A DNA stretch of 50,852 bases from an uncultured Verrucomicrobiota bacterium (GTDB taxonomy: Bacteria; Verrucomicrobiota; Kiritimatiellia; CAIVKH01). The translations under genes and the position numbers were made by a program. The DNA is taken from NCBI GenBank assembly GCA_937873455.1, contig CALMYG010000032.1:1-50852 (forward strand), written 5' to 3'. Under the pieces are notes generated by a model. The model did no database searches. It was not told the DNA's origin and worked only from the letters and a program-made list of their open reading frames with translations. Below, in pieces: positions 34,963-43,311 of the stretch (its first letter is position 1; every line of letters starts with the position of its first letter).

Positions 34963-36387
34963 ATGGCTACGCTTCGCGATGACATGATCATGCGGTTGGC
35001 GGATCGCTCCCCGCCGTGGGATGTCGTGGTCATCGGCGGAGGTGCAACCGGTCTGGCCTGCGCGCTCGACGCGGCCAGTCGCAAGTTGAGGGTTGCGCTG
35101 GTCGAGCGGGGCGATTTTGGCGAGGGAACATCCAGCCGTAGCACCAAGTTGATTCACGGCGGCGTCAGGTATTTGCGACAGGGCCAAATCAGCCTTGTAC
35201 GGGAGTCGCTGCGGGAGCGCGCCTGGTTTTTTCGGGCCGCCCCTTCGCTGGTCCGGCCGTTGCCGTTTGTCATTCCGTGCCGTCATTTCGCCGAGCAAAT
35301 CGGGTGCCGGACCGGGATGCATGTGTACGATGCGCTCGCCCACACCGCACCCGAACACCGGGCGCGCCGGTTAAGCCGAAACGAAACCGCGAACGCCCTG
35401 CCCGGGGTGAAGCCCTCCGCTTATGCATGCGGCGTGAAGTATTTCGACGGCCAATTCGACGATGCCCGCATGATAATCGCATTTGTGCGGACCCTCGTGG
35501 AATTGGGCGGCGCGGCGGTTAATTACGCTCCGGTTATCAGCTTGCGCAAAGAAGGCGGACGAATTTCGGGCCTTGATGTGGAAGACCGCGAGAAGGGCTC
35601 CGTTTACCGAATCGATGCCCGGTGTGTCATCAACGCCACCGGGGTTCATACAGTCGGAATTTGCCGGATGGACGAACCGGCAACGGAATCACGGATCATC
35701 GCCAGCCAGGGTATTCACCTCGTTTTGGATCATCGCTTCATCGGCGGGGAATCGGCCTTGTTAATTCCACGGACCCGGGATGGCCGGGTGCTATTCGCCA
35801 TTCCCTGGCATGGACGGACGTTACTGGGCACCACCGACACCCCCTGGCCGGATCCCGAGCGCCCGCCACAACCGCTTCAGGAGGAAATCGACTACGTGCT
35901 CGAAGCGGCGGGGTCATGGCTATCCCGCGCCCCGGTGCGGGAGGACATTCGCGGGATGTTTGCCGGGCTACGTCCCCTGCCCCGCCCCAGCCGTACGCAG
36001 AAAACCTCGGCGATCATCCGCGACTTCCGTGTTGCGGTGTCCGACTCCGGGCTGGTGTCCGTCTACGGAGGAAAGTGGACGACCTGCCGGGCCATGGGTG
36101 AGGCGGCGGTTGATCGCGCGTTGGCGGTCATCGGCCAGCCGTTCCGACCCAGCCAAACCGCGCATCTGATGATTTCCGCGAACAACGAACCGGAATCTTA
36201 CCTACATGTTCCGTCGCCGGCGTGGATTGCCTATGCCGTTCGTGAAGAGATGGCCTGCAACGCCGAGGACCTGCTCCTGCGCCGGACCCGCCTGGGGATC
36301 TTGGATCGCGCGGCGGCAGAAACCGCCTCCGCCGAATGCACCCGCATGATCGAAGCCACCAAGCAGGGGTCAACGCTTAACGATTAA
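34963..36387 (+). CDS. glpD: FAD-dependent glycerol-3-phosphate dehydrogenase
   Basis: The protein is 474 aa. It oxidises glycerol-3-phosphate to dihydroxyacetone phosphate and passes electrons to the membrane quinone pool. The FAD fold starts VVVIGGGATGLACALDAASR (about residues 22-41). Typical GlpD segments follow: SSRSTKLIHGGVRYL, KYFDGQFDDARM, VINATGVHT, GRTLLGTTDTPW and VYGGKWTTCRAMGEAAVD. The C-terminal cap reaches DLLLRRTRLGILD, but then only about 35 residues remain, shorter than usual. The last codons lie inside a long inverted repeat, so the tail may have been replaced. No glycerol kinase or facilitator is adjacent. Confidence 0.93.
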   Translation: MATLRDDMIMRLADRSPPWDVVVIGGGATGLACALDAASRKLRVALVERGDFGEGTSSRSTKLIHGGVRYLRQGQISLVRESLRERAWFFRAAPSLVRPLPFVIPCRHFAEQIGCRTGMHVYDALAHTAPEHRARRLSRNETANALPGVKPSAYACGVKYFDGQFDDARMIIAFVRTLVELGGAAVNYAPVISLRKEGGRISGLDVEDREKGSVYRIDARCVINATGVHTVGICRMDEPATESRIIASQGIHLVLDHRFIGGESALLIPRTRDGRVLFAIPWHGRTLLGTTDTPWPDPERPPQPLQEEIDYVLEAAGSWLSRAPVREDIRGMFAGLRPLPRPSRTQKTSAIIRDFRVAVSDSGLVSVYGGKWTTCRAMGEAAVDRALAVIGQPFRPSQTAHLMISANNEPESYLHVPSPAWIAYAVREEMACNAEDLLLRRTRLGILDRAAAETASAECTRMIEATKQGSTLND

Positions 36388-36430
36388 ATCGGGGCGCGCG
36401 CTTAGCGTTTAAGCGTTGACCCCGGCTTGG
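36359..36430. repeat. Long inverted repeat over the glpD stop
   Basis: The left arm 36359-36380 and right arm 36409-36430 are 22-nt complementary sequences with a single mismatch (A at 36365). The loop is 28 nt. The left arm encodes the end of GlpD; the right arm ends 2 nt before the queA stop. The structure could serve as a bidirectional terminator for the two convergent genes, though it has no U tract. Confidence 0.7.
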
Positions 36431-36431
36431 T

Positions 36432-37469
36432 TTACACGATGAGCATGCAGTCGCCGTAGCTGAAGAAGCGGTAGCGTTGTCGCACCGCCTCCTCATAGGC
36501 GGCGAGCATGAGCTCCCGGCCGGCGAAGGCGCTCATCATCATGAGCAGGGTGGATTTGGGGAGGTGAAAATTCGTGAGGATGGCATCAACGGCGCGGAAG
36601 GTGAACGGCGGATAAATGAACAGATCGGTGCGTCCTTCGGATGCCATCAGCGTGCCATGTCGGGCGAATACCTCCTCCAGGGTTCGCACGCTGGTGCTGC
36701 CCACGGCCAGGCATCGCCCGCCACGCTCCCGGCAACGCTGAATCAGCGCGGCCGCCTCCCCGGTAATCTGATACCGCTCGGCTTCCATGCGGTGTTCCGT
36801 AATGGTATCCACGCTGACCGGACGAAAGGTTCCGATGCCGACATGTAGGGTCAATTCGGCGCGGGCGATTCCCATCGCGGCAAGGCGCTCAAACATTTCC
36901 GGGGTGAAGTGCAGGCCCGCGGTGGGGGCGGCAACCGCGCCGGGATGTTGTGCGTAAACGGTTTGGTAACGAGCGCGATCGCCCGATTCCCCGCCGTCTT
37001 TACGCTGGATGTACGGTGGAAGCGGCGTTTCACCCAGCTCCTCGGCCCATTCGACAACGGGGCGCTCGGTTTCAAAGCGGACTCGCGCCCGGCCCAACGC
37101 TCCTTCTTCCAGCATGACCGCGGTCAACGTGCCATCGCCGAAGACAATCGGGTCGTTGATGCGGGGACGCCTCCGCGCCCGCACCAAAACATCCCATTCC
37201 CGGGGCGCCGTTTCCTCCAACAGAAAAACCTCCACCTTCCCGCCGGTTCCCGGCTTGCGGCCAATCAATCGGGCAGGAATGACCTTGGTGTTGTTCACCA
37301 CCGCCACATCGCCCGCGCGCAAGAATGCGGGCAGATCGGCAAAATGGGCGTGTTCCCAGCGGGCCTCCCGGCGATGAAGCACCATCATCCGGGCGCCATC
37401 CCGACGTTCGGCGGGGTGCTGGGCAATTAACGCTTCGGGTAAAACGTAGTCAAAATCTGAGGTATTCAC
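36432..37469 (-). CDS. queA: S-adenosylmethionine:tRNA ribosyltransferase-isomerase QueA
   Basis: A 345 aa enzyme that transfers and isomerises the ribosyl part of SAM onto 7-aminomethyl-7-deazaguanine in tRNA, making epoxyqueuosine. Family segments: DFDYVLPEALIAQHPAERRDGARM, DVAVVNNTKVIPARLIGRK, LPPYIQRKDG, YQTVYAQHPGAVAAPTAGLHFT and LILTNFHLPKSTLLMMMSAFAG-like sequence. The start is GTG 37469. A run of G precedes it directly with no spacing for a ribosome site, and TATGCT lies 6 nt upstream, so it is probably leaderless. No other queuosine gene is in the window. Confidence 0.96.
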   Translation of the reverse strand: MNTSDFDYVLPEALIAQHPAERRDGARMMVLHRREARWEHAHFADLPAFLRAGDVAVVNNTKVIPARLIGRKPGTGGKVEVFLLEETAPREWDVLVRARRRPRINDPIVFGDGTLTAVMLEEGALGRARVRFETERPVVEWAEELGETPLPPYIQRKDGGESGDRARYQTVYAQHPGAVAAPTAGLHFTPEMFERLAAMGIARAELTLHVGIGTFRPVSVDTITEHRMEAERYQITGEAAALIQRCRERGGRCLAVGSTSVRTLEEVFARHGTLMASEGRTDLFIYPPFTFRAVDAILTNFHLPKSTLLMMMSAFAGRELMLAAYEEAVRQRYRFFSYGDCMLIV

Positions 37470-37475
37470 CCCCCC

Positions 37476-37481
37476 AGCATA
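37476..37481 (-). promoter_or_regulatory. -10 element of queA
   Basis: Minus-strand TATGCT ends 6 nt before GTG 37469. A poor -35 TTGTGC (37501-37506) lies 19 bp upstream. Confidence 0.35.
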
Positions 37482-37520
37482 ATCGGCGCAAGTCGTTTGG
37501 GCACAAAAATTTTTCGCATG

Positions 37521-37573
37521 TTGACGTTTTTCTGGGCTTTGGGGTATCTATTGAACGTAGGCGGCAAACCGCC
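37521..37573 (+). promoter_or_regulatory. Promoter and 5' leader hairpin of the pseudopilin gene
   Basis: TTGACG (37521-37526), 18 bp, TATCTA (37545-37550). The leader holds GGCGG-CAAA-CCGCC (37560-37573), followed by an A/T-rich stretch and AGGAG just before the start codon. Confidence 0.6.
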
Positions 37574-37601
37574 CCTTAAATTAAACGCACAGGAGTTCAT
37601 C

Positions 37602-38261
37602 ATGAATCGGTTGTTTCGCTCGAAGAAGAAAAAGGCTTTTACCCTGATTGAGTTGCTCGTGGTCATCGCGATCATCGCGTTGCTGGCGGCGATTCTCGCC
37701 CCGGCGGTCACCAAGGCGCTGCTCCGCGGCCAAGTCACCCAAACCATGAGCAACGGACGCAACCTGTTCGTACTCCTGTTTTCCAAGGATCTGGACAATC
37801 CCCTGGGGCTTCAGACCGCAAGTGGATCCGCCGCATGGCCAGCCACTGGCGAATTTCAGGATTCAACCCAGTATTTCGCCACGCTGGTTACCAACGCCGC
37901 ATTTAACTTGAGCTACAACTTCTTTGCCGCCAGCGGGGTACGCCCGGCCTCCACCGAACAGGAGTTTCTCGATGCCCAGCTTCGCAATGTCTGGTGCATT
38001 ACCGAGGACGTGGACGGCAGCTTCAAGGCGAGCTCTCCGGTACTGTTTACGCAAAACATCAACCTGAACGGCCGCAACCTCGACCAGTTTGTTCGCCTGG
38101 AAGAACGCGCCCGCCCGTTCGGCACCCGCGCGGCGGTCATTGTCGGTTATGGCGGCAGCGCCTTCTCGATTGATGCCGACACCGCCCTGGGAACGAACTT
38201 TAACCCGGTCGGCACGTCCGGCACCGCCTTGTATCCCAAAGGCACACAGCTCATCGACTAA
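37602..38261 (+). CDS. Type II/IV secretion pseudopilin
   Basis: The protein is 219 aa from ATG 37602 with AGGAG upstream; the longer frame from 37497 covers the promoter and is rejected. A basic leader RLFRSKKKK is followed by AFTLIELLVVIAIIALL. The prepilin-peptidase cut would be after Ala, not the usual Gly, leaving Phe at +1 and Glu at +5. The long hydrophobic helix continues through LAAILAPAVTKAL. The globular domain has no recognised enzyme motif. Unlike the larger H-X9-DG pseudopilins of PVC bacteria, no DUF1559 signature is seen. No secretion or assembly gene is adjacent, so assembly factors must be encoded elsewhere. Confidence 0.85.
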   Translation: MNRLFRSKKKKAFTLIELLVVIAIIALLAAILAPAVTKALLRGQVTQTMSNGRNLFVLLFSKDLDNPLGLQTASGSAAWPATGEFQDSTQYFATLVTNAAFNLSYNFFAASGVRPASTEQEFLDAQLRNVWCITEDVDGSFKASSPVLFTQNINLNGRNLDQFVRLEERARPFGTRAAVIVGYGGSAFSIDADTALGTNFNPVGTSGTALYPKGTQLID

Positions 38262-38285
38262 CCGCGCGTACTTTTCTTTTCGCGC

Positions 38286-38328
38286 AACTCGCGCCGGGCT
38301 TTACATGGCCGGGCGCGAGTTTTATTTT
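38286..38328 (+). terminator. Terminator after the pseudopilin gene
   Basis: Arms 38286-38299 and 38308-38321 pair over 13 of 14 positions with an 8-nt loop and are followed by TTATTTT. It separates the pilin gene from glmS. Confidence 0.8.
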
Positions 38329-38355
38329 GTCCGCCAACCAACAGAAAGATTCATT

Positions 38356-40194
38356 ATGTGTGGAATTGTCGGATACGTGGGGCCGCAGCCGGTAACGCCC
38401 CTCTTGCTGGATGGCTTGAGTCGCCTGGAATACCGGGGCTACGACTCCGCCGGTATCGCGGTGATGGAGGCGGGAGAAGTTTCCGTCCACAAAAGCGTCG
38501 GTCGTTTGTACAACCTGGAAGAACGCCTTCGTTCCCGGTTGTTATCGGCGACGCGCGGAATCGGCCACACCCGCTGGGCGACGCACGGGGAGCCCTCGGA
38601 ACGGAACGCTCATCCCCACCTGGACGCATCCGGAACCATCGCGGTGGTCCACAATGGCATTATTGAAAATTACCAGGAGCTTAAGCGCGAATTAACCGCC
38701 ACGGGGTGCTCGTTCCGCTCGGAAACCGATACCGAAGTGCTTCCGCATCTGATTCGACAGGTGATGGACCGGGATGGCGTGAACCTGTTCGAGGCGACCC
38801 GCCGCGCGCTGGCTCACGCGCGCGGTGCGTATGCCATCGGCGTCATCTCCGCCAACGAGCCGGATCACATCGTTGCCGCCCGCCTCGGCAGCCCGCTGAT
38901 CATCGGTGTCGGCGATGGCGAATATTTTATCGCCAGCGATGTTCCGGCCATACTCAACCGTATTCGCAAGGTGATCTACCTGGATGACGGCGAGGTGGCG
39001 CTGTTGCGGCCCGAAGGAATTACCATCACCAAGCTCGATGGAACGCCGGTTCCGCTGCACATACAGGAAGTGACGCTAAGCGCCGAAGCGGCGGAAAAGT
39101 CCGGCTTCGAGACCTTCATGCTCAAGGAAATACACGAGCAGCCCCGCGTCCTGCGCAACTTGCTGAGTCGGCATACGGCTAATGGGCGGGTGGCGCTCGA
39201 CCTTACCGGGTTCGATGATGCCTATTTTCGCAACCTTCAGCGCATCATGATCGTTTCTTGCGGGACGGCTTGTCATGCCGGGATCTACGGCAAACTATTG
39301 ATCGAGCATCTATCCAGCATTGCGGTGGAGGTCGATCTGGCCAGCGAGTTCCGTTATCGGGACGCCAAAATCAGCCCGGAAACCCTGATTGTTTCCGTAT
39401 CGCAGTCCGGGGAAACCGCCGACACCCTGGCCTCGGTGCGCATGGCGCGAGGCCGCGGCTGCAAGAGCCTTGCCATCTGTAATGCGCCGGGAAGCAGCCT
39501 GGTGCGGGAAAGCGATGCCACGCTATTCACCGAGGCCGGTCCGGAGATCGGCGTCGCGTCAACGAAAGCCTACACCGCGCAGCAAATGGCCTTCGCCTTG
39601 TTCGCGATTGCGTTAGCCCGCGCCAGAAACGACCTGACCGCCGCCCAGGAAGCCGAACTGATTGACGCGCTACGGGAAATTCCCGACGCCATTCACTACG
39701 TGATCGACCGCAAGGATCCAATCAAAGCCATTGCCGAAAAACACCACGACGGTCCCAGCTCGCTGTATCTCGGTCGGAAGTTCAATTATCCCACGGCCTT
39801 GGAAGGCGCGCTGAAGAACAAGGAGATTTCCTACCAACACGCCGAGGGCTATGCCGCCGGCGAGATGAAACACGGACCCATCGCCTTGATCAACGAGTAC
39901 CTGCCGGTTATCTGCATTTGCACGAAGACCCGGGACGAAGTGTACGAGAAAATGATCTCCAACATGCGCGAAGTCGAAGCCCGCCATGGCCGCATCATCG
40001 CCGTCGCCTCCGATGGCGACGATAACATAAAGGGTTTCGCCGAAGACATCATGTATGTTCCGCCGATCCGGGATGAGTTTTCCCCGATGGTGAATGTCGT
40101 CGCCTTGCAACTGCTGGCCTATTACGCCGCCCAGGCGCGGGGAACGGATATCGACAAGCCGCGCAACCTGGCCAAAAGCGTGACGGTGGAATAA
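38356..40194 (+). CDS. glmS: Glutamine-fructose-6-phosphate aminotransferase GlmS
   Basis: A 612 aa enzyme that makes glucosamine-6-phosphate from fructose-6-phosphate and glutamine, the entry to peptidoglycan and LPS amino sugars. The start at 38356 leaves Cys2 (MCGIVGYVG) as the N-terminal nucleophile after Met removal. The glutaminase domain includes HTRWATHGEPSERNAHPH and NGIIENYQELK. Two SIS domains carry SQSGETADTLASVRMA, STKAYTAQQ and AEGYAAGEMKHGPIAL, and the end is DKPRNLAKSVTVE. Ribosome site is weak (AGAAAG). No glmS ribozyme is seen upstream. The neighbour murA uses the pathway product. Confidence 0.98.
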   Translation: MCGIVGYVGPQPVTPLLLDGLSRLEYRGYDSAGIAVMEAGEVSVHKSVGRLYNLEERLRSRLLSATRGIGHTRWATHGEPSERNAHPHLDASGTIAVVHNGIIENYQELKRELTATGCSFRSETDTEVLPHLIRQVMDRDGVNLFEATRRALAHARGAYAIGVISANEPDHIVAARLGSPLIIGVGDGEYFIASDVPAILNRIRKVIYLDDGEVALLRPEGITITKLDGTPVPLHIQEVTLSAEAAEKSGFETFMLKEIHEQPRVLRNLLSRHTANGRVALDLTGFDDAYFRNLQRIMIVSCGTACHAGIYGKLLIEHLSSIAVEVDLASEFRYRDAKISPETLIVSVSQSGETADTLASVRMARGRGCKSLAICNAPGSSLVRESDATLFTEAGPEIGVASTKAYTAQQMAFALFAIALARARNDLTAAQEAELIDALREIPDAIHYVIDRKDPIKAIAEKHHDGPSSLYLGRKFNYPTALEGALKNKEISYQHAEGYAAGEMKHGPIALINEYLPVICICTKTRDEVYEKMISNMREVEARHGRIIAVASDGDDNIKGFAEDIMYVPPIRDEFSPMVNVVALQLLAYYAAQARGTDIDKPRNLAKSVTVE

Positions 40195-40334
40195 AGGATC
40201 AGGACGTTGACGGTACTCGAGACTCAATGTCGGCGATTCGGCAGGACACGAGTGATTACGATGATGATTACGATGCGGGACAGAACCCATGACCTCTCCC
40301 TGAACACCGAACCCTGAAGACTCCTTCCCCCACC
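40195..40334. other. Gap between glmS and murA with short direct repeats
   Basis: This 140-bp gap has GATTACGATG repeated (40253-40274 area) and a CTGAACACC/GAACCCTGAA pair near 40300-40317. No terminator hairpin or clear promoter for murA was found. The repeats resemble low-complexity intergenic filler. Confidence 0.35.
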
Positions 40335-41609
40335 ATGACCCGGCTCATCATAAAAGGCGGCCGCCCGATTTCCGGTGTTTACACCCCGGTGGGCAATAAA
40401 AACGCGGCGCTTCCTGCGCTGGCCGCCTGCTTATTGACCGATCAGCCGGTTATTCTCCGCAACGTTCCCGCCATCGTGGATGTTGCGGTGATGCTTGAGC
40501 TGCTGGAGTCGCTGGGGGTTCGGGTTGAACGGGAGGGTTCGGTGGTGCGGCTACAGGCGGCGGATGTGCAACCGGTCCGGCTGGACCGGAACTTGTGTCG
40601 CCGGGTGCGCGCATCGATTCTGCTTGCCGGACCGCTGGTCGCGCGAACCGGGCGGGCGGAGTTTTATCAGCCGGGCGGCGATGTGATTGGCCGCCGGCGC
40701 CTGGATACCCACTTCGCCGGATTGCAGGCGTTGGGCATATCCGTGCGGGCGGGCGAGACGCTGGTTTTCCGCCAAAAGAAACTGACCGGCGCCCGCCTCT
40801 TGCTCGATGAGGCCAGCGTCACCGCCACGGAAAACATCGTCATGGCGGCCGCCCGGGCCTCCGGTGAAACCATCATTTACAACGCGGCCTGCGAACCGCA
40901 TGTGCAGGATTTGTGCCGCCTGCTCGCGGCGATGGGCGCGCGCATCGACGGTATCGGGACCAACCTGTTGCGGATTCGCGGGCGGTCGCGTTTGGGCGGC
41001 GCTGACTTCACCATCGGACCGGACTATATCGAGATGGGCAGCTACATGGCGGCGGCGCTGGCCACCGGTGGCGCATTGACCATTCGCGACAGTGGCGACC
41101 CGCTCACCCTGGACGTCATAAGCCGGGCCTTCGCCAAGCTGGGCGCTCAATGGTCCGCGCGAGGACGAACGCTGCATATTCCCGCGCGCAAGCGCCTGCG
41201 TATGGTCAACGATTTCGGCTCGGCCATTCCGAAGATCGAGGACGGTATTTGGCCTGCATTTCCCTCCGATTTAATGAGCGTGGCCATCGTACTGGCCACC
41301 CAGGCCCACGGGAGCGTGCTGTTTTTTGAAAAGCTTTTCGAAAGCCGGATGGTGTTCGTCGACCGGCTGGTAGAAATGGGCGCGCGGATCGTCCAGTGCG
41401 ATCCGCATCGGGTGGTGGTGCAGGGTCCTTCGCAACTGCACGGCATCCACATGACCAGCCCGGATATTCGCGCCGGCATGTCGATGCTGATTGCCGCGCT
41501 GGCCGCCCAAGGCGTCAGCGTGATCGAAAATGCCGATGTAATCGACCGGGGCTACGAGGCGATTGATGAGCGTCTTCGCGCCCTCGGGGCGGATATTCAG
41601 CGGGCATAA
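40335..41609 (+). CDS. murA: UDP-N-acetylglucosamine 1-carboxyvinyltransferase MurA (Cys-to-Asp form)
   Basis: A 424 aa enzyme that adds enolpyruvate to UDP-GlcNAc, the first committed step of peptidoglycan synthesis. Conserved Lys22-Asn23 (VGNKNAALP), RRVRASILLAGPLV, IGPDYIEMGSYMAAAL and WPAFPSDLMS are present. In the active-site loop the sequence is YQPGGDVIGRR: Asp116 stands where most bacteria have the Cys that fosfomycin alkylates. Mycobacterial and chlamydial enzymes have the same Asp and are fosfomycin-insensitive, so this one is predicted to be too. No ribosome site or promoter was clearly seen upstream. Confidence 0.96.
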   Translation: MTRLIIKGGRPISGVYTPVGNKNAALPALAACLLTDQPVILRNVPAIVDVAVMLELLESLGVRVEREGSVVRLQAADVQPVRLDRNLCRRVRASILLAGPLVARTGRAEFYQPGGDVIGRRRLDTHFAGLQALGISVRAGETLVFRQKKLTGARLLLDEASVTATENIVMAAARASGETIIYNAACEPHVQDLCRLLAAMGARIDGIGTNLLRIRGRSRLGGADFTIGPDYIEMGSYMAAALATGGALTIRDSGDPLTLDVISRAFAKLGAQWSARGRTLHIPARKRLRMVNDFGSAIPKIEDGIWPAFPSDLMSVAIVLATQAHGSVLFFEKLFESRMVFVDRLVEMGARIVQCDPHRVVVQGPSQLHGIHMTSPDIRAGMSMLIAALAAQGVSVIENADVIDRGYEAIDERLRALGADIQRA

Positions 41610-41624
41610 ATTCATCCTGCATGG

Positions 41625-41652
41625 TTGACATCGACGGGGCCTTGCCAATAAT
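41625..41652 (+). promoter_or_regulatory. Promoter of the glycosyltransferase unit
   Basis: Consensus TTGACA (41625-41630) is followed after 16 bp by AATAAT (41647-41652), or after 18 bp by TAATGC. ATG 41662 lies 7-9 nt beyond, giving a leaderless or 1-3 nt leader. Confidence 0.6.
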
Positions 41653-41661
41653 GCCGGGAGC

Positions 41662-42117
41662 ATGAACGACGCCCCCGCTATCGAAATACGAGCCCCCGGC
41701 GTGGACGTGGAAGCCATCGTCCGCGATATTCAGGAAACCGTCGCCCGCAAGCGGGCGGAAGGCGCATACGACGATGCGCGGATCGCCCGGGCCGAACGCA
41801 CCAACCTCATCAACCTGCGCGACGACGAGGAATTTCTTTCCTTTTACCTGACCGCGCTCCGCGAAGCCGCCCTGGTAGACATCAACGATTTCGAGATCCG
41901 TGAGCGGCGAGCGCGCCTGGCTCCGTTTCTGGTCCGCTTGAAAAAGACCATTTGGAGTTTGTTGAAGTTTTACACCTTCCGGATGTGGTCGCAGCAGAAT
42001 ACGGTTAACGGGCTGATGGTCACCGGGCTGGAAAGCCTGCACGAACATTATCAGGACCGTATCAAGCAACTCGAGGCGAGGATCGCCGAGTTGGAAAAGA
42101 AACCGGACGGACGCTGA
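41662..42117 (+). CDS. Coiled-coil protein linked to glycosyltransferases
   Basis: This is a soluble 151 aa protein of unknown biochemical role. The N-terminal part (VDVEAIVRDIQETVARKR) and a central basic helix (RRARLAPFLVRLKKTIWSLL) precede FRMWSQQNTVNGLMVTGLES and a C-terminal coiled coil (YQDRIKQLEARIAELEKK). The QQNxxNGL motif followed by a coiled coil recurs as a module attached to sugar-transfer and methyltransfer enzymes in surface-glycan loci. Here it is a separate gene just 6 nt before two glycosyltransferases, so a scaffolding or recruiting role is plausible. Confidence 0.7.
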   Translation: MNDAPAIEIRAPGVDVEAIVRDIQETVARKRAEGAYDDARIARAERTNLINLRDDEEFLSFYLTALREAALVDINDFEIRERRARLAPFLVRLKKTIWSLLKFYTFRMWSQQNTVNGLMVTGLESLHEHYQDRIKQLEARIAELEKKPDGR

Positions 42118-42123
42118 ACCGTC

Positions 42124-43311
42124 ATGCCGCGCGCCAACCGCATTGCCTTTGTTTGCCCCCGTTTCGCCGAACACGGCACGGTCGGCGGCGCGGAAACCCT
42201 TTTAAAGGCACTGGCCGAGCGGGCCGCGGCCGACGGACGCCAGGTGGACTTTTTAACCACCTGCGCAACCAATCACTTTACCTGGGAAAACACCGTTCCG
42301 CCCGGCACCCGAACCTTCGGCGGGTTGAACGTCACATTTTTTCCGGTGGATGCCGATCGCAATGTCGCCGCGTTTCTGAATCTTCAGGACGCCATCGATA
42401 AACGACGCGCGCTCAGCCGGTCCGATGAGGAGGCCTGGATCGGTCATAGCGTGAACAGCCGGGCGCTGATGGCGCATTTGCGGGAAAACCGGGACCACTA
42501 CGACCGCATTATTACCGGGCCCTATTTGTTTGGCGTGGCGTACCATGCCGCGCTGGTCGCCCCGGAAAAAACCCTTCTCGTCCCTTGCTTGCACGACGAA
42601 CCATTCGCCTATTTATCGATCATGCGCGACGTGTTTCATCGCGTGGGTGGCATCTTGTTCAACATCGAAGCCGAGCAGCAGCTTGCCGATCGGTTGTACG
42701 ACTTGAACGGAAAAGGCGCGGTGGTGGGAATGGGGATCGAGGACCGGGGCGCCGATCCGCGCGCATTCGCCCGCCGACGCGGCCTCGATCGTCCGTATGT
42801 TGCGTATTGCGGGCGCCGCGAGCCGTTGAAGGGAACACCCATCCTGCTCGACTATCTGCACGCATTTCGCTCGCGCACCGGCCGGGATGTTGGCCTGGTC
42901 CTGACCGGAAGCGGCGCCTACGAAGCGCCGGAGGCCTTGTTGCCGGCGGTGCTGGATCTCGGCTTTGTTGACGAGCAGGAAAAACGCGAGGTGATGGCCG
43001 GGGCGACCTGTTTCATCCATCCCTCGCTGATGGAAAGTTTCGGCATCGTTTTGTTGGAGGCCTGGCTCGCCGGCGCGCCGGCCCTGGTGCATGCCAAAGG
43101 CGTGGTGTTGCGGGAGCAATGCCGCCGGTCGGGCGGCGGTCTCTGGTTCCGGCATTATCCGGATTTTGAGGAGGCGTTGATCCGGCTGCTCGACGATCCG
43201 GCGCTACGGCAACGCCTCGGTGATGCCGGCCGCCGGTATGTGCTGGACGTGTATGCCTGGCCGGCCGTCGAACGACGCCTGTTTGCCGCGCTGGATGGCG
43301 GGGCGGAATGA
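42124..43311 (+). CDS. GT4-family glycosyltransferase
   Basis: A 395 aa GT-B enzyme for a surface polysaccharide or glycolipid. The N-terminal acceptor domain begins IAFVCPRFAEHGTVGGAETL. The C-terminal donor domain has VAYCGRREPLKGTPILLDYL, VLTGSGAYEAP and the retaining-GT motif HPSLMESFGIVLLEAWLAGAP, with the nucleotide-sugar-contacting glutamates nine residues apart. The donor and acceptor are unknown. Its stop overlaps the next glycosyltransferase by ATGA. Confidence 0.88.
   Translation: MPRANRIAFVCPRFAEHGTVGGAETLLKALAERAAADGRQVDFLTTCATNHFTWENTVPPGTRTFGGLNVTFFPVDADRNVAAFLNLQDAIDKRRALSRSDEEAWIGHSVNSRALMAHLRENRDHYDRIITGPYLFGVAYHAALVAPEKTLLVPCLHDEPFAYLSIMRDVFHRVGGILFNIEAEQQLADRLYDLNGKGAVVGMGIEDRGADPRAFARRRGLDRPYVAYCGRREPLKGTPILLDYLHAFRSRTGRDVGLVLTGSGAYEAPEALLPAVLDLGFVDEQEKREVMAGATCFIHPSLMESFGIVLLEAWLAGAPALVHAKGVVLREQCRRSGGGLWFRHYPDFEEALIRLLDDPALRQRLGDAGRRYVLDVYAWPAVERRLFAALDGGAE

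Noticed and set aside
38262..38355. Possible glmS ribozyme upstream of glmS
   Set aside because: Only a terminator hairpin and a short leader lie in this 94-bp gap, too small and without ribozyme core sequence.
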